Under the pieces are notes generated by a model, which searched no databases, was not told the DNA's origin, and saw nothing but the letters and a program-made list of their open reading frames with translations. A program made the position numbers and the translations under genes. This document shows positions 1 through 13,050 of a DNA stretch of 64,000 nucleotides, in pieces. The stretch comes from Hydrogenovibrio sp. (GTDB lineage Bacteria; Pseudomonadota; Gammaproteobacteria; Thiomicrospirales; Thiomicrospiraceae). Each line of letters begins with the position of its first letter. Position 1 is the stretch's first letter. Where the stretch lies: NCBI GenBank assembly GCA_015484555.1, contig WFMZ01000065.1, positions 1-64,000 of the forward strand, in the 5' to 3' direction.

Positions 1-247
1 AACCAAAGGTTTCGAGCATACAGAACGATAACCTAGTGGAATTGGCAGGCTTGCCTGCGTAGGAAAATCAAGGCAAGCGCAGTGAGCGTGGCCAGCCACG
101 TGACACGGAGCTGAATGACAGGCTAGTGCGCAAGAAACCAAAGGTTTCGAGCATACAGAACGATAACCTAGTGGAATTGGCAGGCTTGCCTGCGTAGGAA
201 AATCAAGGCAAGCGCAGTGAGCGTGGCCAGCCACGTGACACGGAGCT
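1..247. repeat. 135-bp direct tandem repeat, two copies visible (second partial)
   Basis: Positions 1-112 and 136-247 appear identical by eye, so the period is 135 bp; copy 2 diverges after 247. Each unit holds short hairpins: GCAGGC-TT-GCCTGC (45-58), CGTGGC-CA-GCCACG (87-100) and GAAACC-AAA-GGTTTC (134-148, across the junction). An alternative pairing, GCTTGCCT (49-56) with AGGCAAGC (71-78), would compete with the first. CCTAGTGG (32-39 and 167-174) is matched in inverse by CCACTAGG at 283-290, after the array. No open reading frame was recognised. The array may continue to the left of the window, so the copy number is unknown. It lies just beyond the atp operon terminator. Confidence 0.9.
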
Positions 248-292
248 TAACGCAGAGTTTCCAAGCAGGCGGGTCTGCAAAACCACTAGGCG

Positions 293-320
293 AAAAAAAA
301 GCGCCGTAAAGGCGCTTCTT
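293..320 (-). terminator. Rho-independent terminator of the atp operon
   Basis: On the minus strand AAGCGCC-TTTAC-GGCGCTT is followed by a run of T. It starts 16 bp after the atpC stop codon, the expected place for the end of the ATP synthase transcript. Confidence 0.88.
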
Positions 321-335
321 AACTGAGATTAATTA

Positions 336-770
336 TTACGCCAATCCAGTTTTATGCAAACGATCTCTAAGTTTAGTGATTGTTTGAATTTGAGCAACCG
401 CTTCGGCTAATTCGCCCTGGGCACGAGCAACATCTATATCAGATTTTGCTTGATCCATGGCGTCTTCAGCACGGCGCTTTGCTTCTTCAGCTGCTACTGA
501 ATCTAAGTCTTCGGCACGAATTGCTGTATCAGCTAAGATTGTCAACACAGTTGGTTGAATCTCGATAATACCGCCGCTGATGTAGAAAAAATCTTCTTCA
601 TCACCAGATACAACACGGACTTGACCCGGTTTCAGAGAGCTTAAAAACTGGGCATGGTGCGGTAGGATACCTACCTCACCATTGGCAGCCTGTGCATAGA
701 CCATTTCCGCTTTACCAGAGAAAATAGAACCTTCTGCACTAACAATATCTACTTGCATTGAGACTGCCAT
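336..770 (-). CDS. atpC: ATP synthase F1 epsilon subunit
   Basis: Epsilon subunit (144 aa) of the central stalk of F1. It links gamma to the c-ring and can inhibit ATP hydrolysis. The N-terminal beta-sandwich (about residues 5-90) contains the family pattern GEVGILPHHAQFLSSLKPG and is followed by a two-helix C-terminal domain rich in Ala, Glu and Lys. Its length is normal for the family. It is the last gene of the atp operon, 5 bp after atpD, with a strong terminator directly downstream. Confidence 0.96.
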   Translation of the reverse strand: MAVSMQVDIVSAEGSIFSGKAEMVYAQAANGEVGILPHHAQFLSSLKPGQVRVVSGDEEDFFYISGGIIEIQPTVLTILADTAIRAEDLDSVAAEEAKRRAEDAMDQAKSDIDVARAQGELAEAVAQIQTITKLRDRLHKTGLA

Positions 771-775
771 ACCGA

Positions 776-2179
<1,404 letters not shown>

Positions 2180-2185
2180 TCAAAT

Positions 2186-3052
2186 CTAAACAGCTGCAGA
2201 GCCAGAAACAATTTCTGACAATTCCGCTGTGATTGCAGCTTGACGTGCTTTGTTATATGCCAGTTTCAGATCATCGATCATTTCACCTGCATTATCCGTA
2301 GCATTCTTCATAGCTATCATTCGTGCACCTTGTTCACAAGCTGCATTTTCAACCACAGAACCGAAAACTGTACTTTCGATATAACGGCGCATTAGTAAAT
2401 CTAGCGCAGTTTTAGCATCAGGTTCATATAAATAATCCCACTGTTGCGAATCGTCCGTTATTTCTCCAGCCTGAAGCGGTACCAATTTTGAAACGGTTGG
2501 TGCTTGAGTCATGGTGTTAACGAATTGGTTTGAAGCTAAATACACTTCATCAATTTCGCCAGCATCATACTTATCAAGTACCACTTTAATGGTTCCTACT
2601 AAATCGTCAATGTGAGGGGCATCCCCTAAATCGGCAACCGTAGCCACGACATTTCCACCGTGCGAACGGAAGAATGCTTGTGCTTTGTTACCGACTAAGG
2701 CTAGTTCAACCTCAACACCTTGATCTTTCCAGGCTTTAAGTTCTGGCAAGGCTTTGCGGAATAGATTTGAATTTAAACCACCACATAAACCACGATCGGA
2801 AGAAATAACAATCAAACCAACGCGTTTAACCGCGTCACGAGATTGAGTGTAAGGGTGCTTGTATTCTGGATGTGCTCCAGAAACATGCCCGATTACTCTC
2901 TTCACTTTTTCTACGTAAGGTCGGGTAGCATCCATGCGAGCTTGCGCCTTACGCATTTTAGAGGCTGCTACCATTTCCATCGCTTTCGTGATTTTTTTGG
3001 TATTTGTTACAGAGCTAATCTTAGCTTTAATTTCTTTACTACCGCCTGCCAT
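2186..3052 (-). CDS. atpG: ATP synthase F1 gamma subunit
   Basis: Gamma subunit (288 aa), the rotating central shaft of F1. The N-terminal segment with [26 protein letters not shown] and the C-terminal helix with [21 protein letters not shown] are the two strands of the shaft coiled coil and are highly characteristic. Normal length. It is 10 bp downstream of atpA in the standard order. Confidence 0.97.
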   Translation of the reverse strand: MAGGSKEIKAKISSVTNTKKITKAMEMVAASKMRKAQARMDATRPYVEKVKRVIGHVSGAHPEYKHPYTQSRDAVKRVGLIVISSDRGLCGGLNSNLFRKALPELKAWKDQGVEVELALVGNKAQAFFRSHGGNVVATVADLGDAPHIDDLVGTIKVVLDKYDAGEIDEVYLASNQFVNTMTQAPTVSKLVPLQAGEITDDSQQWDYLYEPDAKTALDLLMRRYIESTVFGSVVENAACEQGARMIAMKNATDNAGEMIDDLKLAYNKARQAAITAELSEIVSGSAAV

Positions 3053-3062
3053 GGGTTACTCC

Positions 3063-4604
3063 TTAGTAAACGCCGCTAGCTTTAAATGCTTCGATACACG
3101 CTTTAACTTCAGTGATGATTTCCGCATCCCATCCGCCTTTCACGTTGATCTTAGCAGCTAAATCTGCGTAGTCAGAGTTTAAAGAGCCATGTAAAGCTGC
3201 TTCAAAATCTAGAACTTTGTCTACTTCGACATCATCTAAGTAACCTTCATTCGCAGCGTATAGAGAAGTTGCCATTTCAGCAATTGTTAAAGGAGAATAT
3301 TGCTTCTGCTTCATCAATTCTGTTACGCGCTTACCGCGCTCTAGCTGTGCTTTAGTCGCTGAATCAAGATCAGATGCGAACTGAGCAAAAGCTGCCAACT
3401 CACGATACTGAGCTAGATCAAGACGAATACCGCCACCTAACTTCTTAATGGCTTTAGTTTGCGCAGCACCACCAACACGAGATACAGATAGACCAGCGTT
3501 AACCGCAGGACGAATACCTTGAGTAAATAAACTTGTCTCAAGGAAAATCTGACCATCTGTAATCGAAATTACGTTGGTTGGTACGAAAGCAGAAACGTCA
3601 CCCGCTTTGGTTTCGATAATAGGTAGCGCAGTTAAAGAACCGGTCTTACCTTTTACTTCACCGTTAGTGAACTTCTCAACATAGTCAGCACTTACACGAG
3701 CAGCACGCTCTAGAAGACGACTGTGGAGATAGAAAACATCACCAGGGAATGCTTCACGTCCTGGTGGACGACGAAGTAATAATGATACCTGACGGTAAGC
3801 TTCAGCTTGCTTAGTTAAATCATCATAAATGATTAACGCATCTTCACCACGGTCACGATAATATTCACCCATCGCACAACCTGCGTAAGCAGCCATGTAC
3901 TGAAGCGCAGCTGGGTCAGAAGCGTTAGCAGCAACGATAACAACGTTATCCATTGCGCCCATTTCTTCTAGCTTGCGTCTTACGTTGTTAACCGTTGAAG
4001 CTTTTTGCCCCATCGCAACGTAAACACACTTAACACCCGTGTTCTTTTGAGAAATAATTGCATCGATAGCAATAGCTGTTTTACCAGTCTGTCTATCACC
4101 AATGATCAACTCACGTTGACCACGACCTACTGGAATCATTGAGTCAATTGACTTGATCCCTGTCATCATTGGCTCGTCAACTGATTGACGGTCAATAACA
4201 CCCGGTGCGATTCGTTCAATAGGTGAACTGATGTTAGACTCGATAGGACCTTTACCGTCAATTGGACGACCTAAAGCATCTACCACACGACCCATCATTT
4301 CCGGACCTACTGGTACTTCTAGAATTTTAGAAGTACAGGTGACTTTGTCACCTTCTGAGATATGTTCATATTCTCCAAGAATAACAACACCAACAGAATC
4401 TTGCTCTAAGTTTAGAGCCATTCCGAAAGTATCCTTATCGAATTGAACCATCTCGCCATACATTACGTCTGATACGCCGTGAATAAGAGCAATACCGTCA
4501 GCAATGCTAACGACAGTTCCTTCACTACCAGACTCAGCGGCTGCATCAAAACCTTTAATACGGTCTTTGATCAAGCTGCTAATTTCAGAGGCATTCAATT
4601 TCAT
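3063..4604 (-). CDS. atpA: ATP synthase F1 alpha subunit
   Basis: Alpha subunit (513 aa) of F1, carrying the non-catalytic nucleotide sites. The Walker A loop [11 protein letters not shown] and the segment [24 protein letters not shown] are diagnostic. I place the start at 4604 (protein beginning MKLNASEIS, as in relatives). GGAGAG lies 5 nt upstream of it, whereas an in-frame ATG at 4616 overlaps the atpH stop and has no ribosome binding site of its own. It follows atpH by 11 nt. Confidence 0.97.
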   Translation of the reverse strand: MKLNASEISSLIKDRIKGFDAAAESGSEGTVVSIADGIALIHGVSDVMYGEMVQFDKDTFGMALNLEQDSVGVVILGEYEHISEGDKVTCTSKILEVPVGPEMMGRVVDALGRPIDGKGPIESNISSPIERIAPGVIDRQSVDEPMMTGIKSIDSMIPVGRGQRELIIGDRQTGKTAIAIDAIISQKNTGVKCVYVAMGQKASTVNNVRRKLEEMGAMDNVVIVAANASDPAALQYMAAYAGCAMGEYYRDRGEDALIIYDDLTKQAEAYRQVSLLLRRPPGREAFPGDVFYLHSRLLERAARVSADYVEKFTNGEVKGKTGSLTALPIIETKAGDVSAFVPTNVISITDGQIFLETSLFTQGIRPAVNAGLSVSRVGGAAQTKAIKKLGGGIRLDLAQYRELAAFAQFASDLDSATKAQLERGKRVTELMKQKQYSPLTIAEMATSLYAANEGYLDDVEVDKVLDFEAALHGSLNSDYADLAAKINVKGGWDAEIITEVKACIEAFKASGVY

Positions 4605-4615
4605 CTGTCTCTCCA

Positions 4616-5149
4616 TTATTGCGCGATTGCTGCGCCAAGTTTGTCTAATTGTGCTTGTGCTGAGCCATCAATAGCCCAGTCACCAACGATAATTTTTATG
4701 CCTGAAATCAGTGAAGCATCTACTTCAGCGTTAATTTCAACTTCAGCATCAAACTTAGCATTTAAAGCAGTACTTAATTTCTTAGTTTGCTCAACGGTAA
4801 GCTTACGAGCTGATACAACAGTGGCTCTAATACGCTTTTCCACTACATCTTTAAGATCTTCGAAAAGATCTGAAACTGCAGCTAGTGCGCTTAGGCGCTT
4901 ATTGTCTGCCATCACTGCTAACAGATTTTGAACTTCAGTCATCATAGAGCCCATGATAGAGGTAAAGATTTCTAATACCTTATCCTCTGCTATTTCAGGG
5001 TTAGCAATTAAACCTTGCATGTCATCATCTGATGCAATTAAGGCTAAGTTTGCTAGTTCCTGAGACCATTCTGTTAGTTTTCCAGCATCCATTGCTGCTT
5101 CAAAAGCAGCATTAGCATACGGTCTTGCAATTGTTATTAATTGTGCCAT
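4616..5149 (-). CDS. atpH: ATP synthase F1 delta subunit
   Basis: Delta subunit (177 aa, OSCP type), the peripheral-stalk cap joining F1 to the b subunits. It begins with the family pattern [13 protein letters not shown]; a helical N-terminal domain (about 1-105) is followed by the C-terminal segment [25 protein letters not shown]. Normal length. It lies between atpF and atpA in the conserved operon order. Confidence 0.96.
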   Translation of the reverse strand: MAQLITIARPYANAAFEAAMDAGKLTEWSQELANLALIASDDDMQGLIANPEIAEDKVLEIFTSIMGSMMTEVQNLLAVMADNKRLSALAAVSDLFEDLKDVVEKRIRATVVSARKLTVEQTKKLSTALNAKFDAEVEINAEVDASLISGIKIIVGDWAIDGSAQAQLDKLGAAIAQ

Positions 5150-5159
5150 AGAGTCACCC

Positions 5160-5630
5160 TTAGATTGATTTAACTAAGGTCTGAAGCATTTCATCATGTA
5201 CTGCTGCATCAACTTCTTTGTTAAGAATTTTTTCTGCACCAATTACCACTAAAGCAGAGACTTCTTGACGAAGATCTTCTTTAGCACGACTTACTTCTTG
5301 CTCTAATTCTGCCTGGGCAGAAAGCTTAATTCTGTCAGCTTCTTCTGTGGCTTTTACTTTCGCATCTTCTACGATTTCAGAACCACGTTTTTCAGCTTGA
5401 CCTAATATAAGTTGAGCTTGAGATTTAGCTTCTTTAAGCACTTCTTTGGCTTTTTGTTCAGCTAACTCAAGTTCATGCTTTCCTTTCTCAGCAGCTGAAA
5501 GACCATCAGAAATTCTCTTCTGACGATCTTCCATTAGCTTTGAAATTGGCCCCCACAGCACTTTGTTCACAAGCCAAACTAGCATTAAAAAAGCTATTAT
5601 TTGGATGAGAAGCGTTGCATTAATACTCAC
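5160..5630 (-). CDS. atpF: ATP synthase Fo b subunit
   Basis: Subunit b (156 aa), the peripheral stalk. One N-terminal membrane helix (about 5-27; [20 protein letters not shown]) is followed by a long charged coiled coil (about 35-140) with the typical [20 protein letters not shown] junction. Length equals the E. coli-type subunit. Only one b gene is seen, so a b2 homodimer is expected. Confidence 0.96.
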   Translation of the reverse strand: MSINATLLIQIIAFLMLVWLVNKVLWGPISKLMEDRQKRISDGLSAAEKGKHELELAEQKAKEVLKEAKSQAQLILGQAEKRGSEIVEDAKVKATEEADRIKLSAQAELEQEVSRAKEDLRQEVSALVVIGAEKILNKEVDAAVHDEMLQTLVKSI

Positions 5631-5689
5631 GGTGGATACCTCGCCATTCGTTATTGTTTATCGGGTTAATTAAGCGTACCAAAGGACTA

Positions 5690-5974
<285 letters not shown>

Positions 5975-6114
5975 TTAGATTACTCCATAGTTAATAGTTA
6001 AAAGTTAAAAAAAAGTTTTTTACCCAAGTCGTTTTAAGTAAAACAGTTGAGGTAGGTGCACTTAAACCTTTTGCCAACCTAGCAAGCTAAGTTAGCTATT
6101 TTCTGTTATTGCTA

Positions 6115-7293
<1,179 letters not shown>

Positions 7294-7304
<11 letters not shown>

Positions 7305-7599
7305 CTTTTTTTGACTCTTCTTTATTGACCATTTTAAGGCTAGCTGGATCCATTAAATCCATCTTTTCAAGCAACTTATGTACTTTTTGAATACCGCCAA
7401 TAAAACCGAGCACACCAAAACCTAACATAAAAATAGGCGTCGTTTTAAGAACCATATCTACTAGATAACCGACTAAAAAACCTGCCACAATCATACTGGT
7501 AAACATGGAACCTGCGCCCAGCAACAAAAAGTTGAGCGCTGGTTTTGGCTTATGCTTATCCGACTTTGTTAAGTCGACTGGCTTTTTAATCTCACTCAT
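7294..7599 (-). CDS. AtpZ/AtpI-type F0F1-associated membrane protein
   Basis: First gene of the atp operon (101 aa). A charged N terminus (about 1-22, KPVDLTKSDKHKPKP) is followed by two membrane helices (about 24-50 and 55-72), with GGIQKVHKL after the second. This is the pattern of the short AtpZ/ATPase_gene1 proteins at the head of atp operons, implicated in Mg2+/Ca2+ transport or Fo assembly. Having both this and an AtpI-like gene is a known arrangement. On the minus strand a TATCAT box (7664-7669) about 65 bp upstream could be the -10 of the operon promoter, but no good -35 accompanies it. Confidence 0.72.
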
Positions 7600-7774
7600 G
7601 CTCTACAAGCACTCCAAAATAGTCCCTTAAAGATGTTTTATTCCTTAAGGTAAACGGGCGAGAATGATAGCCGTTCTTAGGGTTAAAATCCAGTAGTTAT
7701 CAGCTTTTTTTTACCTAACCACTAGATATGGCTATAGACTAACCCCTGAGCACTATATGATGTCTTTTTGTTGA

Positions 7775-8635
7775 TTAGTTTAATCCTGCTAAAATTCTTT
7801 CTAGGTCTGCTTCCGATTTATAAGAAATTTCAATTTTCCCTTTACCCTTTGAATTCATATGTATTTTCACTGGCGCTGATATTTTCTGAGTTAACTCGTT
7901 TTCTCTTTCAAGATACTGCTGACTCAACTTTGATTTAGCGGCCTTCTTTAGCTTCGCAGGCACCAAAATAGCTTGTACTGCTGCTTCCATATCTCGTACA
8001 GACCACTGCAATTTAATGGCCTTTTTTGCCAGCTTCATTTGTAAGTCTTCAGGCAGAGTAATAATGGCACGAGCATGCCCCATCGTTAGCTCACCCTTAT
8101 GCAACCACTCTTGAATATTTTCAGGTAGCTTCAACAAACGCAATAAATTGGTTACTGCAGTACGAGAGCGCCCCACTGCATCGGCAACGCCTTGCTGATT
8201 CAAGTCAAACTCTTTCATTAAACGCTTTAAACCCAAAGCCGTTTCAATGGGGTTTAAGTCTTCTCGCTGGATATTTTCTATTAAAGCCATCGCCAAGGTA
8301 GCTTGATTGTCTGCTTGACGAACAACCACTGGCACAGTCGTTAAGCCTGCTAGTTTAGCTGCTCGCCAACGACGCTCTCCCGCAATAATTTCATAACAGT
8401 CATCTTCAACGGCTTTAACCACAATCGGCTGAATAATACCTTGAATACGAATAGAATCGGATAACTCTGACAAGGCGGCTTCATTAAAAGCATAACGAGG
8501 TTGATAAATACCTGGTAATAACTTACCTACTGAAACCTTCTCAATACGTAAATCACTAGCTGATTGCTCTGTTTTTTTCAAAGCACCAAATAATGCTCTT
8601 GCACCACCTTTACCCATTCCACGTTTCTTTGCCAT
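7775..8635 (-). CDS. parB: Chromosome-partition protein ParB
   Basis: ParB/Spo0J (286 aa) binds centromere-like parS sites near the origin and acts as a CTP-dependent DNA clamp. The N-terminal nuclease-like domain shows GIIQPIVVKA and the CTP-binding motif GERRWRAAKLAGL. The central helix-turn-helix has DLNQQGVADAVGRSRTAVTNLLRLLKLP and the C terminus is a dimerisation segment. I choose the ATG at 8635 (MAKKRGMGKG), with TTGGAA upstream, over an in-frame ATG two codons earlier that has no spacing for a ribosome binding site. It follows parA by 14 bp. Confidence 0.95.
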   Translation of the reverse strand: MAKKRGMGKGGARALFGALKKTEQSASDLRIEKVSVGKLLPGIYQPRYAFNEAALSELSDSIRIQGIIQPIVVKAVEDDCYEIIAGERRWRAAKLAGLTTVPVVVRQADNQATLAMALIENIQREDLNPIETALGLKRLMKEFDLNQQGVADAVGRSRTAVTNLLRLLKLPENIQEWLHKGELTMGHARAIITLPEDLQMKLAKKAIKLQWSVRDMEAAVQAILVPAKLKKAAKSKLSQQYLERENELTQKISAPVKIHMNSKGKGKIEISYKSEADLERILAGLN

Positions 8636-8649
8636 TATCATTCCAATTA

Positions 8650-9417
8650 TTATAGTTTGGTTTTTCTAATTAATTCATTTGCCAAAGCCAAGTAAGCAAT
8701 CGCACCGTTAGAACTTAAGTCATAGTCCATAATAGACTCGCCATGACTAGGCGCCTCTGCCAACCTAACATTTCTAGGCACAATCGTTTTCAACACTTTC
8801 ATACCAAAGTGCGCAACTAATTCGTTAGATACATCATTTGCTAGGTTATTACGGCGGTCGTGCATGGTTCTTAACAAACCATCTATCTGTAAATTAGGGT
8901 TTAAATTTTCTTGTACCGCTTCAATGGTATCCATTAAGTCAGACAACCCTTCTAGGGCAAAGAATTCACACTGTACTGGTACCAATATACCATCTGCTGC
9001 GGTTAAAGCATTTACCGTCAACATATTCAAAGTAGGCGGGCAGTCTATAATAGTAACGTCATATTGAGACTTTACGTCTTTTAAGGACTGCTTTAGCTTA
9101 TTTGGCCCAGACTCATCATCAATCAACGCCACTTCTGCCGCGGTTAAATCACTATTTGCACCCACTAGGTACAGGTGTTCAATGGGTGTTTCCATAATAA
9201 TATCTGACGTAGTACCATCACCTACAAGCAAGTCATAAGCTGACAACACTAGCTCATTTTTATCAACCCCCACACCAACCGTTGCGTTACCCTGAGGATC
9301 CATATCAATGAGCAATACTTTCTTGCCCATGCGCGCTAAAGCAGCACTTAGGTTAATACTTGAAGTGGTTTTTCCGACCCCGCCTTTTTGGTTGGCGACT
9401 GCAACAATTCTACCCAT
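8650..9417 (-). CDS. parA: Chromosome-partition ATPase ParA (Soj)
   Basis: Deviant Walker ATPase (255 aa) that forms a DNA-bound gradient for ParB-parS segregation. The deviant Walker A motif KGGVGKTTSSINLSAAL follows directly after the start (MGRIVAVANQ), so there is no N-terminal regulatory domain as in plasmid type Ia ParA. Walker B is DVTIIDCPPTLNML. The chromosomal type is supported by length and by the rsmG-parA-parB context. Confidence 0.96.
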   Translation of the reverse strand: MGRIVAVANQKGGVGKTTSSINLSAALARMGKKVLLIDMDPQGNATVGVGVDKNELVLSAYDLLVGDGTTSDIIMETPIEHLYLVGANSDLTAAEVALIDDESGPNKLKQSLKDVKSQYDVTIIDCPPTLNMLTVNALTAADGILVPVQCEFFALEGLSDLMDTIEAVQENLNPNLQIDGLLRTMHDRRNNLANDVSNELVAHFGMKVLKTIVPRNVRLAEAPSHGESIMDYDLSSNGAIAYLALANELIRKTKL

Positions 9418-9421
9418 ATAA

Positions 9422-10057
9422 CTAAGGATTCACTTTTTCTAATTGAATTAAAGTACGCTCGGCTTCCAGCTTCGGGACAACCAAATCAAACACTTCCACC
9501 ATTTTAGCAAAATCAGGCAGGTGTGCTAGCTCCTCTTGCGTTTTTTGTGCTTTCATTGCCCACCAATACCCGCCTTCTTTTAACAAATGCGGTGTCCACT
9601 GCAACATGTCATCTAAAGAGGCAAAGGCACGAGACACCACGCCATCATACAAAGGCTCAGGATGATAGGATTCAACGCGATGATGAATCACCTGCGTATT
9701 CTGTAATCCTAACTCGGCTTTTGCTTGAATAAGAAAGCGGGTTTTTTTGCTGTTACTATCCAACAAATCTACCTGACGATCTGGATACAAAATAGCCATG
9801 GGAATACCAGGCAAACCACCGCCCGTTCCCACATCAATTAAACGCTGGCTATCAATATGTGGGGCGACCGCCAAGCTATCTAAAATATGCTTGGTGAACA
9901 TTTCATCTTTATCACGAATAGAAGTTAGGTTATAAACCTTGTTCCACTTTTCGAGCAAGAATAAATAATCCACCAACTTATTCCACGCGGCCACATTATC
10001 TGGCAAGCCTAGCTGATTTGAATAAGTTTCCAGTTGAGCAAGATAGGTTTCTCTCAT
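9422..10057 (-). CDS. rsmG: 16S rRNA (guanine-527 N7) methyltransferase RsmG
   Basis: SAM-dependent methyltransferase (211 aa) that modifies G527 in the 530 loop of 16S rRNA; loss confers low-level streptomycin resistance in other bacteria. The SAM-binding glycine loop LIDVGTGGGLPGIPMAILYP and the segments YNLTSIRD and VVSRAFASLDDML are diagnostic. The start codon is immediately adjacent to the mnmG stop, as usual for the gidA-gidB pair. Confidence 0.96.
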   Translation of the reverse strand: MRETYLAQLETYSNQLGLPDNVAAWNKLVDYLFLLEKWNKVYNLTSIRDKDEMFTKHILDSLAVAPHIDSQRLIDVGTGGGLPGIPMAILYPDRQVDLLDSNSKKTRFLIQAKAELGLQNTQVIHHRVESYHPEPLYDGVVSRAFASLDDMLQWTPHLLKEGGYWWAMKAQKTQEELAHLPDFAKMVEVFDLVVPKLEAERTLIQLEKVNP

Positions 10058-11947
10058 TTAACTGTCCAACTTTCGGCTGTTACGGTGCTTTTTAATAAAC
10101 ACCAATAAAATAGAAATCGCGGCAGGCGTGATGCCTGAAATACGTGAGGCCATGCCAATAGTTTCTGGCTGATGATCTTTAATTTTTTGTTTCACTTCGT
10201 TCGATAAGCCCGACATTATATCCAAATCTAAATCTACGGGAATCTTCACCGAATCGGAACGTTTTTGTTTGGCAATATCTATTTTTTGGCGCTCAATGTA
10301 GCCAGAATATTTAGCCTCTATTTCTATCTGTTCAATCACCAACGGGTCTTCAACCTGACCGCCAAACACTTCCATCTCAGCCAAGGCCTTATACTGAACA
10401 TTTGGACGCTTTAGTAAGTCGTATAAACACTGTTCTTTACGCAAAGGTAAATCCATCAAAGCTTCTGCCTTTTTGGCTTCTGGGTGCGATGGAAAAATCC
10501 AAGTATCTTTTAACCTGGCCAGTTCAGCTGTCATTGACTCTAATTTGGTTTCAAAGGCTGCCCAACGTGCATCATCAATCAACCCCATTTCACGCGCAAT
10601 CGGCGTTAAACGTTGGTCGGCATTGTCTTCACGCAACATTAAACGGTATTCGGCACGAGAGGTAAACATTCTATAAGGTTCTTTGGTGCCTAACGTAATT
10701 AGGTCATCCACCAACACGCCTAAATAAGCTTCATCTCGACCTGGTGTCCAGGACTCTTTGCCTTGTGATCGACGGGCAGCATTTAAACCTGCCAATAAAC
10801 CTTGTGCAGCCGCTTCTTCATAGCCCGTTGTACCGTTAATTTGCCCGGCAAAGTACAAGCCTTGAATCGCCTTAGATTCTAAAGAAGACTTTAAGCCACG
10901 GGGATCAAAATAATCATATTCAATGGCATAACCAGGGCGCATAATTTTAGCGTTTTCCAGCCCTTTCATTGAACGCACAATTTGCATCTGCGTCTCAAAC
11001 GGCAAGCTGGTGGAAATACCATTTGGGTACAACTCATTCGAGGTTAAGCCTTCAGGTTCAATAAAAACTTGATGGCGATCTTTATCCGCAAAACGCATCA
11101 CTTTATCTTCAATAGACGGGCAATAACGAGGCCCCACACTGTCTATTTCACCGTCATCCGAATACATGGGCGACTGGTGCAAAGAAGCACGAATAGCATC
11201 ATGCGTAGCAGTATTGGTATAGGTAATATAACAGGGTAATTGCTTGGGGTGAAGACTGCGATTGCCCATAAATGAGAACACCGGTACAGGGTCATCGCCA
11301 TGTTGAATTTCCATGTCTGCGAAATTAACCGAACGAGCATCAATACGAGGCGGCGTACCCGTCTTTAAACGACCAACAGGCAAGGACAATTCACGTAACA
11401 TAGCTGCCAAACGGTTAGCAGGTTCATCACCCGCGCGCCCCCCTTCATAATTTTGCAGGCCAATATGAATACGACCTGCTAAAAAAGTACCGACGGTCAA
11501 GACCACCTGTGGTGCGTAAAAGTCTAAATTCATTTTGGTTTTTACGCCGACCACTTGACCATTTTCAACAATTAAATCTTCTGCTGCTTGCTGAAAAATA
11601 AATAGATTTTCTTGGTTTTCTAAACGTGTACGAATAGCATCACGATACAAAACACGATCGGCCTGCGCACGTGTAGCACGAACAGCAGGCCCTTTAGAGA
11701 CGTTTAGAGTACGGAACTGAATCCCCGCTTCATCAATGGCCAAACCCATAATGCCACCAAGCGCATCAATTTCTTTTACCAAATGCCCTTTACCAATACC
11801 ACCAATTGCGGGGTTGCAAGACATTTGACCCAAAGTATCAATATTGTGTGTCAGCAAAAGCGTCTTAACACCCAAACGAGCAGAAGCCATTGCCGCCTCT
11901 GTCCCTGCGTGCCCGCCGCCTACAATAATTACGTCATACTTCGTCAT
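10058..11947 (-). CDS. mnmG: tRNA uridine-34 5-carboxymethylaminomethyl modification enzyme MnmG
   Basis: FAD-dependent MnmG/GidA (629 aa). With MnmE, also encoded in this window, it adds the cm(n)m5 group at U34 of wobble tRNAs. The N-terminal dinucleotide fold [21 protein letters not shown] and the family signature GTPPRID are intact, as is the C-terminal helical MnmE-binding region (QTIGMASRI-type segment). Full length. First gene of the mnmG-rsmG-parA-parB run; its upstream region contains a long inverted repeat (12048-12118). Confidence 0.97.
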   Translation of the reverse strand: MTKYDVIIVGGGHAGTEAAMASARLGVKTLLLTHNIDTLGQMSCNPAIGGIGKGHLVKEIDALGGIMGLAIDEAGIQFRTLNVSKGPAVRATRAQADRVLYRDAIRTRLENQENLFIFQQAAEDLIVENGQVVGVKTKMNLDFYAPQVVLTVGTFLAGRIHIGLQNYEGGRAGDEPANRLAAMLRELSLPVGRLKTGTPPRIDARSVNFADMEIQHGDDPVPVFSFMGNRSLHPKQLPCYITYTNTATHDAIRASLHQSPMYSDDGEIDSVGPRYCPSIEDKVMRFADKDRHQVFIEPEGLTSNELYPNGISTSLPFETQMQIVRSMKGLENAKIMRPGYAIEYDYFDPRGLKSSLESKAIQGLYFAGQINGTTGYEEAAAQGLLAGLNAARRSQGKESWTPGRDEAYLGVLVDDLITLGTKEPYRMFTSRAEYRLMLREDNADQRLTPIAREMGLIDDARWAAFETKLESMTAELARLKDTWIFPSHPEAKKAEALMDLPLRKEQCLYDLLKRPNVQYKALAEMEVFGGQVEDPLVIEQIEIEAKYSGYIERQKIDIAKQKRSDSVKIPVDLDLDIMSGLSNEVKQKIKDHQPETIGMASRISGITPAAISILLVFIKKHRNSRKLDS

Positions 11948-12047
11948 ACCTGGACTACCAAACTTTAAATCGATTTAAATAATTGGAAATTATACCACCT
12001 ATTTATAAAACCAAAGTTGAATCCGTTTCAGGGAATGATTCAACCTT

Positions 12048-12118
12048 AAAAATCGCCAGGGGTGGTCTTAAATGATTCCGCTATATATTTATATATCAAC
12101 CCACCCCTGGCGATTTTT
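12048..12118. repeat. Dispersed palindromic repeat, inverted pair (locus a)
   Basis: AAAAATCGCCAGGGGTGG at 12048-12065 and its perfect reverse complement at 12101-12118, separated by 35 bp that include an AT-only stretch. The left arm is preceded by TTCAACCTT, as at other loci. It sits between the divergent mnmG and lipoprotein genes, so it cannot simply be a terminator of either. Confidence 0.93.
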
Positions 12119-12224
12119 GACATTGCGATATCCCTGACAACTTGATAGCCAGAAGTTAAGACTATTTTTATTATTTTAACTAAATATGATAGAGTTAAGG
12201 TCTCATTTCCTCAAGGACATTGCC

Positions 12225-12818
12225 ATGTTAAAGCGAACACTATTATTGTGCACAGCCGCGGGATTACTCTCGATTTCTGCTTGCGCTTTAAACCCACCTA
12301 AAACAATGATGGATGTTCAATCGGGAGAACAGTTTACGCTTAAACAAGCCTTATCTTTTAAACCTGATACAGCGCGTGTTTTTATCCAATACGGCAAGGT
12401 TATTTTGCCTAGCGAACGCAGCCAATTTGACCCTTATTGTGCGCTAGAAATAAATGCCCTTTCTGACCAAGCTCAGACCATTCAGCCAGATACTTTTACC
12501 ATTGATAAAGTACGTTTAGACGAACAAGAGGTCGCACAAAATTTACCTAGCCCAACCTTAACTGCCTACAACAACTACGCTGACATTCAAGCTGACGTTC
12601 CATTATTGCTTGCAGACAGCAGTTCTGACGCAGGTGTCGCCCCTACTTATGACATGGTTTATTTTTATATCAGCTCGCCTAAAAACCAAAATGTTTTACG
12701 TTTAATTTGCTCCGGATCGTTAAGTGATGGAGACCCCATGGATGAACCTCGTAGCCATCGACCACAGCAAAAAGAAGTTAATAAAATTTTAGGAACTATC
12801 GGAAAAATAACACCATAA
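12225..12818 (+). CDS. Predicted outer-membrane lipoprotein of unknown function
   Basis: A 197-aa protein with a lipoprotein signal peptide: MLKRTLLLCTAAGLLSISAC with the lipobox Cys at residue 20. The start is chosen at 12225 because AAGGA lies 7 nt upstream and the signal peptide begins there; an in-frame ATG at 12186 would add 13 residues before it. The mature part contains no domain I recognise. Asp occurs at +4 and beyond rather than +2, so export to the outer membrane is likely. Confidence 0.75.
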   Translation: MLKRTLLLCTAAGLLSISACALNPPKTMMDVQSGEQFTLKQALSFKPDTARVFIQYGKVILPSERSQFDPYCALEINALSDQAQTIQPDTFTIDKVRLDEQEVAQNLPSPTLTAYNNYADIQADVPLLLADSSSDAGVAPTYDMVYFYISSPKNQNVLRLICSGSLSDGDPMDEPRSHRPQQKEVNKILGTIGKITP

Positions 12819-13050
12819 AATCAGTTAAACCCACCACTTTTACCCTTAGCCTGCTACTGTGACAAAAGGTACTATGTGTCAAATACAATAAAAAAATTAA
12901 TCCAGAAAGGCGAATGGGATAGAAGCTTATTACGTTCGTCAAAGTGGCTCTATTAATAAGTCTGCTTGCCTCTGACAAATTATAAAGCCTATCCCTTTTT
13001 CTATTCAGGTAAAATATCGTCTCTTTTCAAGTGTCCAAGGCTCATTCATT

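Noticed and set aside
1-247. The tandem repeat considered as part of an rRNA/tRNA gene or an IS end
   Set aside because: No match to rRNA or tRNA structure was recognised and no transposase frame is present in the visible part.
4479-4931. Plus-strand 150-codon open frame across the atpH/atpA junction
   Set aside because: Antisense shadow of two clearly conserved genes, no ribosome binding site or family similarity. The same applies to the long antisense frames opposite cusA, gyrB, nhaD and mnmG.
12819-13050. Gap of 232 bp before the J-domain gene searched for small genes or RNA
   Set aside because: Only short frames without ribosome binding sites; TAAAAT near 13010 could be a -10 but without a matching -35.
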